Shown: positions 45,991 through 55,069 of the stretch, piece by piece | Numbering within the stretch: the stretch's first letter is position 1 | How the letters are laid out: each line of letters opens with the position of its first letter | Origin: Bacteroidales bacterium | Lineage (GTDB): Bacteria > Bacteroidota > Bacteroidia > Bacteroidales > Muribaculaceae | Direction: 5' to 3' | NCBI GenBank assembly: GCA_900769345.1 | Contig: CAAGGJ010000092.1 | Coordinates: forward strand, 1-61,573 | DNA length: 61,573 bases | The notes under the pieces: generated by a model | The model's input: the letters and a program-made list of their open reading frames with translations, nothing else | The model's database searches: none | What the model was told of the DNA's origin: nothing | Position numbers and translations under genes: made by a program

Positions 45991-47268
45991 TTAAAAAATG
46001 CTTTGAGAAGGTATAGATCTTCTCATTCTGATGCTGAGCTGCTCAAATACAAGTCCTGCCAGCAAACACAGACTTGGGAACATGGGCATCAGCAAGCGCG
46101 GAGCATCGAAGTGTGCACTGCCAAATATGGTGGTGATAATCACAACTGCGCATATAATAAGATGCCCCGCGATCACATCGACGTAATATCTTCTATTGGT
46201 AAACCAAAGGTAGAGTTGAAGTACAAATAGCATTGCCAATATGATATAAATTGTACCGAGATATAGGCATTGCACAGTCCCCGGATATGTTTTATCCATA
46301 ATGGAATCGGCGTGGGGAAATAGGTGATAGCAAGTTCTACTGAAAAAATCTACCTGGCTATATGCAAATTTTTGATATTCGTCACAAATAATAAATTTCA
46401 TATTTTCTATACCGGAATCACGATTAGCCCAAACCCATACAGGGTAATTTTTATTTCCGATAGATGCGGCAGTTTCGATTAAGGTTCCACAGTTCTTGCT
46501 ATTATCGAAACTATGACAAATGAAGTATTGGTTGATAGAAGAAACATAACTTAAAGCAAAGATGCCATATGTAATCTTGAACCAAATGCAATAACTTAAA
46601 ACCACTGTTAGAGTAGACGAAAAGGAGATGCCGGTGGTTCGCAGGTGCGTAAATTGGCTTCTGCGATAAGCTGCAAATATTACCAAAAGCGATATCGGAA
46701 TAAAAACTATGTTGAATGGACGCAACAACACTAAAAACAATAGAATAGCAGACACCAACCATATGATGCGTGCATTTCCTTTGCCTAAATAAATAAGCGA
46801 CAGAAAATAAGTAAGTAAAATAATTCCACAGAGATTAATGCTTTCGGTCATAATAAGCATGCAAACCTCATACATGGGTATGCTCCACGCGTAGAGAACG
46901 GTGGTGATGACTTTTGCAATTCTTCGTTGCGCAAAGAGTGCAATGGTGCGATAGAGTATGATTATCGATACAAAAAATACTAAAAAATTGAGAATGGCAA
47001 GTGCCTCAAATACCGAATCACCGAAACAATGGAGAAATGCCTGGCAAATAAGCGGGTAGATGGGCGTTCGAAGATAGTCGATGTCACCTCTCATAAACAT
47101 TTCTCCTGCCAAGAAATAGGTGGCTGTGTCTTCGGTGATTCCTACTATTCTTCCCAGGAACGAACTCCAAAGCATGAGCAATATCAAAGCCACCCCGACT
47201 ATGAAAATAATGTTGCCACGGTCGGTGTGGATGAAAAATCTTGATATTTTTGCTATCGGTTCTCGCAT
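45991..47268 (-). CDS. GT-C-like multi-span membrane protein, paralog 3
   Basis: 425 residues with about ten hydrophobic helices. The first outer loop holds ITEDTATYFLAGEMFMRGDI followed by DYLRTPIYPLIC, matching the acidic motif region of GT39/ArnT-like lipid-linked glycosyltransferases. It ends with FGSAHFDAPRLLMPMFPSLC, a motif shared with the two upstream paralogs. It likely moves a sugar from undecaprenyl phosphate to an envelope glycan in the periplasm. Acceptor unknown. It starts 21 bases after paralog 2. Confidence 0.75.
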   Translation of the reverse strand: MREPIAKISRFFIHTDRGNIIFIVGVALILLMLWSSFLGRIVGITEDTATYFLAGEMFMRGDIDYLRTPIYPLICQAFLHCFGDSVFEALAILNFLVFFVSIIILYRTIALFAQRRIAKVITTVLYAWSIPMYEVCMLIMTESINLCGIILLTYFLSLIYLGKGNARIIWLVSAILLFLVLLRPFNIVFIPISLLVIFAAYRRSQFTHLRTTGISFSSTLTVVLSYCIWFKITYGIFALSYVSSINQYFICHSFDNSKNCGTLIETAASIGNKNYPVWVWANRDSGIENMKFIICDEYQKFAYSQVDFFSRTCYHLFPHADSIMDKTYPGTVQCLYLGTIYIILAMLFVLQLYLWFTNRRYYVDVIAGHLIICAVVIITTIFGSAHFDAPRLLMPMFPSLCLLAGLVFEQLSIRMRRSIPSQSIF

Positions 47269-47289
47269 TATTATGATTTTAGCAGTATT

Positions 47290-48567
47290 TTAAAAATCAC
47301 TTTGGTCCTCGATATCTTTTTTGAAAGAAAACCCTATTTGGTCGGCGAAAATGCCCACCATCAAGCACAGGCTCGGGAACATGGGCATAGTTAGACGCGC
47401 TACTTCGCAATTTGAACTTCCGATAATGGTGATGGCAATGCTAATAAAGCATATTAACAAATGAAATGCCATAATAGGTACCAACCTGCGCTTTTTCTTG
47501 AACCATAGCCACAGTTCGAACACAATCAAAAATGCCAAGGCTATGAACACGATGTTCATACATACGCATTGAAAAATTACGGCATAGTCGTAAGCAACCG
47601 ATGTCTTGGCGTGAGGATACAATCTGAAGCAACTTTTCCCAATAAGCGCAATTTTGCCTTTGACAAAATGCGATAAATTGTCGCGAACCAATTGTTGTGT
47701 TTCTTCTTTACAGTTGTCGCGGTCGTACCATACCCAGAAGTAGTCGGTGGCGTGACCTATTTTTTGTTTAAGGGTCAACTCATTGTATGGCATCCGAGTC
47801 ATTCCGTCGTCGAAGGATATCAAATAGATATTAAGGCTCGATACATAACTGAATCCGAAGAACCCGAAAGTAATCTTAAACCAAAGACAATATCCGAAAA
47901 GAGTGACACCAACTATGCTCAGCGATGTTATTGCTGATAATTTGTGTTTAAACGAGCCTCTACGATACGAAATGTAGAGTATGATAATGAGTATGGGAAC
48001 AAAGCAAATGTTGAATGGACGTAGCAAAATCAGGAATAGCAGAGTGGCGGCGGCTGACCATATTGTGCCACGTCCGGCCTTGCCTACAATCATTCTCGAC
48101 AAGCAATATAATAATACTACGGTTGCCGAAACGGATATGCTTTCGGTCATTATATACATACACATTTCGAACATGGGTATGCTCCACGCATAGAGCGCTG
48201 TAGGAATAAATTTGTATGCCCAATTTTGTGTAAAAAGTGATATTGTGCGGTGGAAAAATATTATTGAGATGTAGAAAATCACTAATTGTACACCCACAAT
48301 AGCCTCAAGAACATTTTCGCCAAAATAGGAGTGGAGATAATGGCACAGCAGCGGGTAGACGGGAGTGCGCAAGTAGTCGATTTCGCCCCTGGCAAACCAC
48401 TCGCCGGCGGCAAAATAGGTGCTGGTGTCGGTCGATGTTACAAAAGGCACGCCTATAAAATTGATCCAGTGAAGCGACCAATAGATGGCTATTCCGACAA
48501 TGAACAAGATGTTTTCGGTGTCGGAACGAACTATTTGGGGCAATATTTCCTTCAATCGCTTTATCAC
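47290..48567 (-). CDS. GT-C-like multi-span membrane protein, paralog 2
   Basis: 425 residues. Same layout as its neighbours: STDTSTYFAAGEWFARGEID then YLRTPVYPLLC in the first outer loop, ALYAWSIPMFEMCMYIMTESI in the middle and SSNCEVARLTMPMFPSLC near the end. It overlaps paralog 1 by 4 bases (ATGA-type coupling). It is closer to paralog 3 than to paralog 1 by eye, pointing to stepwise tandem duplication. Confidence 0.75.
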   Translation of the reverse strand: MIKRLKEILPQIVRSDTENILFIVGIAIYWSLHWINFIGVPFVTSTDTSTYFAAGEWFARGEIDYLRTPVYPLLCHYLHSYFGENVLEAIVGVQLVIFYISIIFFHRTISLFTQNWAYKFIPTALYAWSIPMFEMCMYIMTESISVSATVVLLYCLSRMIVGKAGRGTIWSAAATLLFLILLRPFNICFVPILIIILYISYRRGSFKHKLSAITSLSIVGVTLFGYCLWFKITFGFFGFSYVSSLNIYLISFDDGMTRMPYNELTLKQKIGHATDYFWVWYDRDNCKEETQQLVRDNLSHFVKGKIALIGKSCFRLYPHAKTSVAYDYAVIFQCVCMNIVFIALAFLIVFELWLWFKKKRRLVPIMAFHLLICFISIAITIIGSSNCEVARLTMPMFPSLCLMVGIFADQIGFSFKKDIEDQSDF

Positions 48568-49826
48568 GGTTGTTCTATTTGTTTGGTGTTAAACGACAAA
48601 CGAGTGCAAAATATTGGTAACATCACAAACAGGCACGGTAGCATGGGTGTCATGATTCTTACAAACTGAGAGTCGGCGCCCCAAATGGTGGTGAACACAC
48701 CGCCCACAAACATCAATGCCAGCGATGCCGACATAATGACGCACGCGCGGCGTCTGAAAAGATAATATAGTTCCGTGAGGATGAAAATGAAAGCAAACAT
48801 ATAGAAGTAAGCCAACCTCAAATGAAACAGCGACTCAAGCACGGAGCTATTCATCTCGCCGGTGTATTCGTAGAGAAAAGAGTAGAGAAAATCGATAAAT
48901 TTCAACTTTACATATTGTATGAAATTGTCGTGGTAGATATTCTCGCACATTTGGCAATATTGAGGCGAAGGTTGCCATACCCACGATTCGGGCATAAATA
49001 TCACTTCGCCGTGGATGTCTTCTTGAGTGGCATAGCCGAAATATGTGAGGCCTTCGATGGTGGGAATCAACTGCATTTTCTTGAGCGACAGGCATCGGTT
49101 GAGTTCGGAAACGCTCGTAAAAGAATACGACCCATAAGCCTTATTGTAAGCTGCTGTGTAGCCGAAAAGGATGGCTCCGACACCGATTATCGAAGCAACG
49201 CAAGTTGTAACATAACGCTTGTTGTGTATGCTCTTGAAGAGTGCATAGAGCATCACTATCATTACTGCCGGAATAAAACACAGGAAGAATGGCCTGAGCA
49301 TAATCATAAACACCAAAAAGGCAGCCGAGGCTATGGTGGCAGCAATTTTATGCTTGCTGAGCACTATGGCTGTGAGCATGGCTATGAGATAAGTGGTGCA
49401 TGAAATAGAAAATGACTCAGTAAAAATCAAGTCGATATACCCGCCAAACATTGGAGACCAAGTGTAGCAAGCAGTGGCAATGGTAGCAAAGCGTTTGCGG
49501 TGCGTGAGCTTGCGCACTGCATAATACATAGGCACAGCCGATGACATATAGAATAAAAGTTGCAGAATTACAATTATTTTATATGTATTGGCTGCAGTAA
49601 TCGAGGCTAAAAAGTGACATAAAAGCGGATAGACGGGGGTGCGCAAGTGGTCGATGTGTCCGCTTGCTATCACGTCGCCCGAAGTGAAATAGCTGCCGCT
49701 ATCGTCGTAGACGCCTATGTGAAAATCGTTTGATGCCATTCGAGCTATATTGAGAAGTAAGCCAATGACAATTATCATCGACACTATAAATCGCTCGGAG
49801 TGGATTAACTGCTTTAATCGATTCAT
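48564..49826 (-). CDS. GT-C-like multi-span membrane protein, paralog 1
   Basis: 420 residues with the same architecture: YDDSGSYFTSGDVIASGHID and HLRTPVYPLLCHF in the first loop, GGYIDLIFTESFSIS in the middle and GADSQFVRIMTPMLPCLF near the end. The most divergent of the three. It starts 58 bases after luxS on the same strand, so the run mtnN, luxS, paralogs 1-3, oxidoreductase may be one transcript. Confidence 0.75.
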   Translation of the reverse strand: MNRLKQLIHSERFIVSMIIVIGLLLNIARMASNDFHIGVYDDSGSYFTSGDVIASGHIDHLRTPVYPLLCHFLASITAANTYKIIVILQLLFYMSSAVPMYYAVRKLTHRKRFATIATACYTWSPMFGGYIDLIFTESFSISCTTYLIAMLTAIVLSKHKIAATIASAAFLVFMIMLRPFFLCFIPAVMIVMLYALFKSIHNKRYVTTCVASIIGVGAILFGYTAAYNKAYGSYSFTSVSELNRCLSLKKMQLIPTIEGLTYFGYATQEDIHGEVIFMPESWVWQPSPQYCQMCENIYHDNFIQYVKLKFIDFLYSFLYEYTGEMNSSVLESLFHLRLAYFYMFAFIFILTELYYLFRRRACVIMSASLALMFVGGVFTTIWGADSQFVRIMTPMLPCLFVMLPIFCTRLSFNTKQIEQP

Positions 49827-49884
49827 TGGTATAACAGCGAATAGAGAAACGTGTTGTTAGTTTTTAAATGAGTGTGCCACGGCG

Positions 49885-50370
49885 TTAGTCCACCGGATAA
49901 TTCATGTTCTCGTCGGTCATATTGTAGAGCACCTCCACCAGGTATTTGCGGGCTTCCCATCTTGCCATAGGCAGATTGTTGAGCATATAGTTGCCACAAT
50001 CGTGAGCGGTGGCGCCCGGGATAACATCGTCGAATTCGCTGATAAATTCGAATGTTTCGGTCATAAGAGGCAAAATGTCGGCAGGCGAAAGGTCGCCTTT
50101 CACAAGCAGGTAGTTGCCTGTGCAGCATCCCATAGGGCCCCAATAGATTATTTTGTCACCCCATGTAGGGTGATTGCGCAGAAATGTGGCAGCCAAGTGC
50201 TCCATGGTGTGAATTGCAGCTTGACCAATAGCCGGTTCTTTGTTAGGCTCTTTCATGCGAATGTCGAAAGTGGTGACGGTGTCGCCGCCATCAAAATGGT
50301 CCTTGCGTGAAACGTAGATTCCGCGAAGAAGTTTCAAGTGGTTGATTGTAAAACTGGCTATCTTTTTCAT
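49885..50370 (-). CDS. luxS: S-ribosylhomocysteine lyase LuxS
   Basis: 161 residues from the ATG at 50370 (MKKIASFTINH), the family length; the frame opens further upstream inside mtnN and that part is spurious. Splits S-ribosylhomocysteine to homocysteine and DPD, the precursor of autoinducer-2. Metal ligands are in HTMEH (His54, His58, with catalytic Glu57) and HDCGNY (Cys125); the catalytic Cys is in MGCCTG (82-83). The start lies one base after the mtnN stop codon, so the two are translationally coupled. Confidence 0.96.
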   Translation of the reverse strand: MKKIASFTINHLKLLRGIYVSRKDHFDGGDTVTTFDIRMKEPNKEPAIGQAAIHTMEHLAATFLRNHPTWGDKIIYWGPMGCCTGNYLLVKGDLSPADILPLMTETFEFISEFDDVIPGATAHDCGNYMLNNLPMARWEARKYLVEVLYNMTDENMNYPVD

Positions 50371-50371
50371 A

Positions 50372-51061
50372 TTAATCTTGAGTGGTGATGTTGAGAATGA
50401 TGTGGTGTAATACGTTGAAAGTGTGTTCGGGAGCGGTTTCCCAGAAGTTTTCGTATTGCAAGGCATTGTTGTGACTTGCGCCGGGAGAATCGCTTATCAC
50501 GCGCATGCTTATGAAGTCTTTGTTATATAAGTGGCAAGTTTGTGCTATTGCAGCCGACTCCATATCCACGGCGAGGGCATCGGGGAACATATTTTTGATG
50601 CGATCAATCTGCTCCATGGTGTCGATAAACTGGTCGCCGGAGCAAATTAATCCACTACGTAGCGAATCGGCATCGGGAAGATTATTCAAGACCTTCGTAC
50701 TTGCGTGGTAGTATAGCGGCAACCCCTGTACGGCACCGAGAGTGCTCTCCGGACCGCAATACACATCGTGATAGGCCACGCGTTCACCTATTACGATATC
50801 CATTACGTTAACCGACCTGTCGGCTCCGCCGGCCACGCCTGAATTAATGATTAGATCGATATCGAAATTTTTTATCATAGTCAGTGTTCCTAATGCAGCA
50901 TTCACTTTGCCTATGCCACACTGCATAGCCACTACGGTGTTGTTGCCTATTTCGCCTTTGTGAAACATCAAACCGTCGATTTGAATTTCAGCGCGATTGT
51001 TCAAGAGTGGAAGTAGGAGCCGAAGCTCTTTGCTCATTGCTACAATTATTCCGATGTTCAT
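50372..51061 (-). CDS. mtnN: 5'-methylthioadenosine/S-adenosylhomocysteine nucleosidase
   Basis: 229 residues. Removes adenine from SAH and MTA, feeding LuxS. Shows IGIIVAMSKELRLLL at the start, AMQCGIGKVNAALGT, INSGVAGGAD, VDMESAAIAQTC (catalytic Glu region) and RVISDSPG (catalytic Asp). Upstream of luxS by one base. Together they form a complete activated-methyl-cycle branch producing autoinducer-2. Confidence 0.94.
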   Translation of the reverse strand: MNIGIIVAMSKELRLLLPLLNNRAEIQIDGLMFHKGEIGNNTVVAMQCGIGKVNAALGTLTMIKNFDIDLIINSGVAGGADRSVNVMDIVIGERVAYHDVYCGPESTLGAVQGLPLYYHASTKVLNNLPDADSLRSGLICSGDQFIDTMEQIDRIKNMFPDALAVDMESAAIAQTCHLYNKDFISMRVISDSPGASHNNALQYENFWETAPEHTFNVLHHIILNITTQD

Positions 51062-51222
51062 TAGTATGCTTAATTGGTGTTATAAATAATTTATAATGTA
51101 AAGGTAATAAATTAATGTGGGATTTGTGCAATATTTATAGCTGCATATATGATTATTCGTAAATAATTTTGTAGATTTGCACTGATAATGATATTGCTAA
51201 CTGAATAATCTGATAATGACAT

Positions 51223-51897
51223 TTGTTACCGAAAGTAGAGGTAGATAGGAGAATAGTCGAGACTTGTCCTGACATGAAGATAGGACTTGTGCGGGCAAAA
51301 GTGGTGAACTCACGCACAAGCGATGAGTTGTGGACTGAGTTGGAGCATGCTGCCGAAGATATAAAGCAGCAATATGAATTGCTCGCCATCAATACCCGCC
51401 CGGCAGTGGCAGCTACTCGAAAGTTGTATCGCCACCTCGGCAAAGACCCCAACCGATATAGGGTGGCAAGTGAAGCATTGTGCCGAAGAGTAATAAGAGG
51501 CCTCGGACTATATCGACTCACCACATTGGTCGATTTGATTAATTTGGTATCGATGGTTTCGGGTTATGCTATAAGCGGACTTGATGCCGATAAGATAGTG
51601 GGCGACACATTGCATTTGGGTGTAGGTGCTGAAGGTGAATCTTATGAAGGAATAGGCCGAGGACAACTGAATATCCAAGGGATGCCTGTATACCGAGATG
51701 CTATGGGTGGAGTGGCAACTCCTACAAGCGACGAGGAGCGAACCAAAATCACCGAGCAGACAGTGACCATACAGATAAACATCAATGGTTACGGATTGGA
51801 GATGCCCATGACTCAAGCAGTGGCATGGACGGTGGATTTGCTCAATAGATATGCCCGTGCTACCGATGTTGAAAGTGATATTATTGAACGGTTTTAA
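51223..51897 (+). CDS. B3/4-domain protein (PheRS editing-domain-like)
   Basis: 224 residues. Resembles standalone proteins with the B3/4 fold of phenylalanyl-tRNA synthetase beta subunit, which in PheRS hydrolyses mischarged Tyr-tRNA. Typical parts: NTRPAVAATRKLYRHLGKDPNRYRVASEAL, LVDLINLVSMVSGYAISG, GIGRGQLNI and VATPTSDEERTKI. The frame starts at a TTG (51223) and an in-frame stop lies just before it; the first ATG (51274) would cut the conserved N-terminus, so I prefer TTG. First gene of a tight four-gene operon. Confidence 0.8.
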   Translation: MLPKVEVDRRIVETCPDMKIGLVRAKVVNSRTSDELWTELEHAAEDIKQQYELLAINTRPAVAATRKLYRHLGKDPNRYRVASEALCRRVIRGLGLYRLTTLVDLINLVSMVSGYAISGLDADKIVGDTLHLGVGAEGESYEGIGRGQLNIQGMPVYRDAMGGVATPTSDEERTKITEQTVTIQININGYGLEMPMTQAVAWTVDLLNRYARATDVESDIIERF

Positions 51898-51915
51898 AAA
51901 GATTATCCGACCGAT

Positions 51916-52521
51916 ATGAAATTGTTGAGAATGATAGAGGAAAATGTGAACGAACGATATGTTGACGACATAGTTCGGGCGCTTGAGGATGGCAATATTG
52001 TGGTTTTGCCAACCGATTCCTTATATGCATTGATGTGCGATGCCATGAATAATCAGGCAATAGAACGAATATGCAAAATCAAGTCGATGAAATCGGCAAA
52101 GTCAAATTTGTCAATCTCGTGCTCCGATATATCCATGGCATCGAAATATGCCAAGATTGACAATGAGATGTTTAAGATAATAAAGCGTAACCTTCCCGGA
52201 GCATTCACATTCCTTATCGAAGCCACATCGAAGTTGCCCAAAGCCTTCAAAGGACGCAAAGTGGTGGGAGTGAGAATAACTGAAAACAAGATACTGCAAG
52301 CCATAATCAACAGCATTGGGCATCCGTTGTTTTCTACTTCGGTAGAAGGCAAGGATGACGACTATATGTGTGAGCCCGAACTTATAGCGCAAACTTATGC
52401 TCGCGATGTGGAGTATGTGGTAGATGCCGGACGAAGCGAATTACTGCCTTCTACGGTGGTGGATTTTTCCGACGGAGACCCCGAGGTGATAAGGCAGGGC
52501 AGAGCGGAATTTGAATATTGA
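51916..52521 (+). CDS. YciO-type member of the YrdC/Sua5 family
   Basis: 201 residues with the YrdC fold: DGNIVVLPTDSLYALMCDAM, NLPGAFTFLIEA, KVVGVRITENKILQAII, PLFSTSVEG and LPSTVVDFSDGDPEVIRQG. The RNA/ATP-site segment after the first helix (CKIKSMKSAKSNLS) lacks the KxR pattern of TsaC/Sua5 and looks like E. coli YciO. It may therefore not be the t6A-forming enzyme. Starts 18 bases after the B3/4 gene. Confidence 0.82.
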   Translation: MKLLRMIEENVNERYVDDIVRALEDGNIVVLPTDSLYALMCDAMNNQAIERICKIKSMKSAKSNLSISCSDISMASKYAKIDNEMFKIIKRNLPGAFTFLIEATSKLPKAFKGRKVVGVRITENKILQAIINSIGHPLFSTSVEGKDDDYMCEPELIAQTYARDVEYVVDAGRSELLPSTVVDFSDGDPEVIRQGRAEFEY

Positions 52522-52538
52522 TTTAATGTAAGGATATT

Positions 52539-53189
52539 ATGAAGATTTTTGGCTTAATTGTGTTATTTTTAGTATTATTATTGATTGTGGTTTTTGTGAT
52601 AATTAACTCGCAAAAAAAATCGTCAGACAACGAAGAGAATCAGGCTGCCGGCGGTTTAGTGGCTAAATCAGAAGATTCTCCAGCCGCTGAACTCGCCTAT
52701 AACGAGCAGAACGGAAGTTCAAAAGAAAAATCATCAACTGCTGAAGCGGCTACTACATGCGACCGTTCGTCTGACTGTGAAGCACAGGATTCGGCACCTG
52801 TGGAAAGGAAAAAAGTGGATACCGGAGGATTGGTGCATATACTTGTAGCAGAAGATAATCTGAGCAACTATAAACTGGTGGAAGTGATGCTTCGCAACAT
52901 TGCTGTTACCGAGAACGCCATCAACGGCAAAGTGGCTGTGCAAAGAGTGCGCGAGGTGGAATATGATATGGTGTTTATGGATGTGAAGATGCCGGTGATG
53001 AACGGCCTTGAAGCTACTCGTGAAATACGTAAATTCGATACAAAGATACCTATCATTGCCGTTACGGCCAATGTGCTTGACTTCGACAAGAATATGGCGC
53101 TTGCAAGCGGATGCAATGAGTTTGTGCCCAAGCCAATTACTCGCAAGCGATTGTGTGAGGTGGTGGAAACATACGGAAAGAAACAATAA
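52539..53189 (+). CDS. Membrane-anchored single receiver domain
   Basis: 216 residues: one N-terminal transmembrane helix (about 3-23), a polar low-complexity linker (about 25-97, rich in Ser, Glu, Ala) and a CheY-like receiver domain (about 98-214). The receiver keeps HILVAEDNLSNYKLV (acidic pocket), the phospho-acceptor Asp in MVFMDVKMPVMNGLEA, IIAVTAN (Thr) and EFVPKPI (Lys). The sequence type is that of receiver domains at the C-terminus of hybrid kinases. No output domain is attached and no kinase gene is adjacent. The receiver should face the cytoplasm. 17 bases after the YciO gene. Confidence 0.85.
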   Translation: MKIFGLIVLFLVLLLIVVFVIINSQKKSSDNEENQAAGGLVAKSEDSPAAELAYNEQNGSSKEKSSTAEAATTCDRSSDCEAQDSAPVERKKVDTGGLVHILVAEDNLSNYKLVEVMLRNIAVTENAINGKVAVQRVREVEYDMVFMDVKMPVMNGLEATREIRKFDTKIPIIAVTANVLDFDKNMALASGCNEFVPKPITRKRLCEVVETYGKKQ

Positions 53190-53202
53190 TAGAACAAATA
53201 AT

Positions 53203-53601
53203 ATGAAGAATAGCAAGATTTTATTGAAGATTGCAGCATCGGCTGTTTTGGTGCTACTTGCTTCGTGCGGAGGAAAGAATAACACCGACCCTGCGTCGGA
53301 AACAGTAGAGGTTAGCAGCACAGCTGCTGTTGGCTTGCCTCAAGTAATCGATTTCAATGCCACTTGGTGCGGACCGTGCCGAATGTTTGCTCCTACATTC
53401 GAAAAAATGGAGAAGAAATATGAAGGAAAGATTACTTTCCGAAGTGTTGATGTAGATGAAAACCCCGATATGGCTGCCCGGTATGAGGTGCAGTCGATTC
53501 CTACGGTGGTATACATCGATGCAGAAGGCAAAACCGTGGACGTGACTGTGGGTTTGCTTCCCGAAGAAGAATTTGAAGCAAGATTGCAAAAATTGCTTTA
53601 A
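53203..53601 (+). CDS. Thioredoxin-fold lipoprotein
   Basis: 132 residues from the ATG at 53203. Signal peptide with a lipobox (LLASC, Cys22), so the protein is attached to a membrane on the outside of the cytoplasm. Thioredoxin fold with FNATWCGPCRMFAPTFE, VDVDENPDMAARYEVQSIPTVVYID (cis-Pro). Should reduce or oxidise periplasmic disulfides. It starts 13 bases after the receiver gene and is the last gene of that operon. Confidence 0.9.
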   Translation: MKNSKILLKIAASAVLVLLASCGGKNNTDPASETVEVSSTAAVGLPQVIDFNATWCGPCRMFAPTFEKMEKKYEGKITFRSVDVDENPDMAARYEVQSIPTVVYIDAEGKTVDVTVGLLPEEEFEARLQKLL

Positions 53602-53610
53602 CCGTGTGGA

Positions 53611-54942
53611 TTAAACGACTTTTGCAAATCCTATTTTTACTTTCTTGTTTTTGATTTTACAGGTGCTTAGTACGCTAAGTGCCTGTTTTGCTTTACGGGT
53701 GGGTACTGCAACGAGTGAGTAGTGGTCTTTTACATCGATTTTGCCTATTTCTTGCGCAGAGATCAGGCTGTTGTTGGCAATAAAGCCCACTATGTCGCCT
53801 CGCGAAATTTTTTCTTTTTTACCTGCCATAAAGTAGAGGGTGACATTTTTTGCCTCAATCGAATTGCGTGGTGCTGTTTGAGGCATGGCAAATGTTTCAT
53901 CGGTGGTGATAAAATCCGGCAGAGTCTCCTCCGGGGCTGTGATTACAAATATTTCGCCATCGTTGTCAACGCGAGCAGTGCGACCATTGCGGTGGGTATA
54001 TGCTTCAGCCGAAGTTGGCAAGTGGTAGTGAATGATGTGTGCTACACCTTCTATATCAAGTCCTCTGGAACCCAAATCGGTGGTTATGAGTATGTTGTAT
54101 GATTCGTTGTTGAACATGGCAATAGCCTTTTCGCGGTCGATTTGCTCAAGAGCGCCGTGATATATTCCGGCAGCTATGTTATTTTCTTTGAGGTAGGCAT
54201 GGATTCTGTCGACCGATTCGCGATAGTTGGCAAAAACTATGGTTTTCTTATCGTTGAGCGAGAGCAAGAGCAGTCGCAGAGCATCGAGTTTGTCCTTCGA
54301 CGATGATTCGGCACGCCACACCTTCATACGAGAACGAGTTTCGGCGTTTTTGTAGAGAAAATTGAGCACTGTGGGGTTGTTAAGATTGATAAAATCAGGC
54401 ATTTCGTCAATCATAGTAGCCGAAGTGAGTATTTTTCGGCTTACGTTAGGCATATTCTTTATAATTTTCTTCATTTCCTCGTGAAACCCGAGTTCGAGCG
54501 ACTTATCGAATTCGTCGAGAATCAAGATACGAGTGGAATAGAGGTCGATATTTCCGCGTTTAATGTGGTCGACGAGGCGTCCGGGAGTGCTTATCAAGAT
54601 AGAAGGGACCACAGCGAGCGATTGCTTCTCATCGAGCATACTATGTCCGCCGTAGCAGCAACTTACTTTGTGTGATGATGCCAAAACGCGAGTAATCTCA
54701 AAGATTTGTGTGACGAGTTCACGCGATGGGGCGATAATCACAGCTTGTAATTTTTCGGTCGGCTCTTTCAGAGACTTGAGTAAAGGAATCAAGAAAGCCA
54801 GTGTTTTACCTGAGCCGGTGGGCGATAGTAGGGTGATGTCGCCGGGTGAAGCGGCACGCTTCAGCATGGCTTGTTGCATTTCGTTGAGCTGTTGGATATT
54901 GAGTCGCGATGCGATGTTCGATAAGATTTCCGATTCCTTCAT
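53611..54942 (-). CDS. DEAD-box RNA helicase, DbpA-like C-terminus
   Basis: 443 residues from the ATG at 54942 (MKESEILSNI); upstream frame codons run through the neighbouring terminator and lack homology. Motifs: Q-motif LNEMQQAML, Walker A SPTGSGKTLAF, ILDEFDKSLELGF (DEFD variant of DEAD), SAT, HRNGRTARVDNDG. The C-terminal 70 residues (SRGDIVGFIANN ... VKIGFAKVV) resemble the RNA-binding domain of DbpA/CsdA, suggesting a role in ribosome assembly. Confidence 0.88.
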   Translation of the reverse strand: MKESEILSNIASRLNIQQLNEMQQAMLKRAASPGDITLLSPTGSGKTLAFLIPLLKSLKEPTEKLQAVIIAPSRELVTQIFEITRVLASSHKVSCCYGGHSMLDEKQSLAVVPSILISTPGRLVDHIKRGNIDLYSTRILILDEFDKSLELGFHEEMKKIIKNMPNVSRKILTSATMIDEMPDFINLNNPTVLNFLYKNAETRSRMKVWRAESSSKDKLDALRLLLLSLNDKKTIVFANYRESVDRIHAYLKENNIAAGIYHGALEQIDREKAIAMFNNESYNILITTDLGSRGLDIEGVAHIIHYHLPTSAEAYTHRNGRTARVDNDGEIFVITAPEETLPDFITTDETFAMPQTAPRNSIEAKNVTLYFMAGKKEKISRGDIVGFIANNSLISAQEIGKIDVKDHYSLVAVPTRKAKQALSVLSTCKIKNKKVKIGFAKVV

Positions 54943-55013
54943 GATGATTTGTGATTTTATTTTCTGCGGGCTGGGATAGTTGTGAGATATATGCTGCGGT
55001 AATAAGCAAAAAA

Positions 55014-55047
55014 TGTCCCGACACGAGCCTAAACGCGTATCGGGGCA
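55014..55047 (-). terminator. Terminator after the heptad-repeat lipoprotein gene
   Basis: On the minus strand, an 11-12 bp stem (55014-55025 with 55036-55047, one mismatch, one G-U) is followed by TTTTTT. It separates the lipoprotein gene from the helicase gene. Confidence 0.85.
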
Positions 55048-55069
55048 CGAATATGAAAACAAAGTTCGA

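Noticed and set aside
51153..51524. 123-codon minus-strand frame opposite the B3/4 gene
   Set aside because: Shadow frame: it lies opposite a plus-strand gene with clear family motifs.
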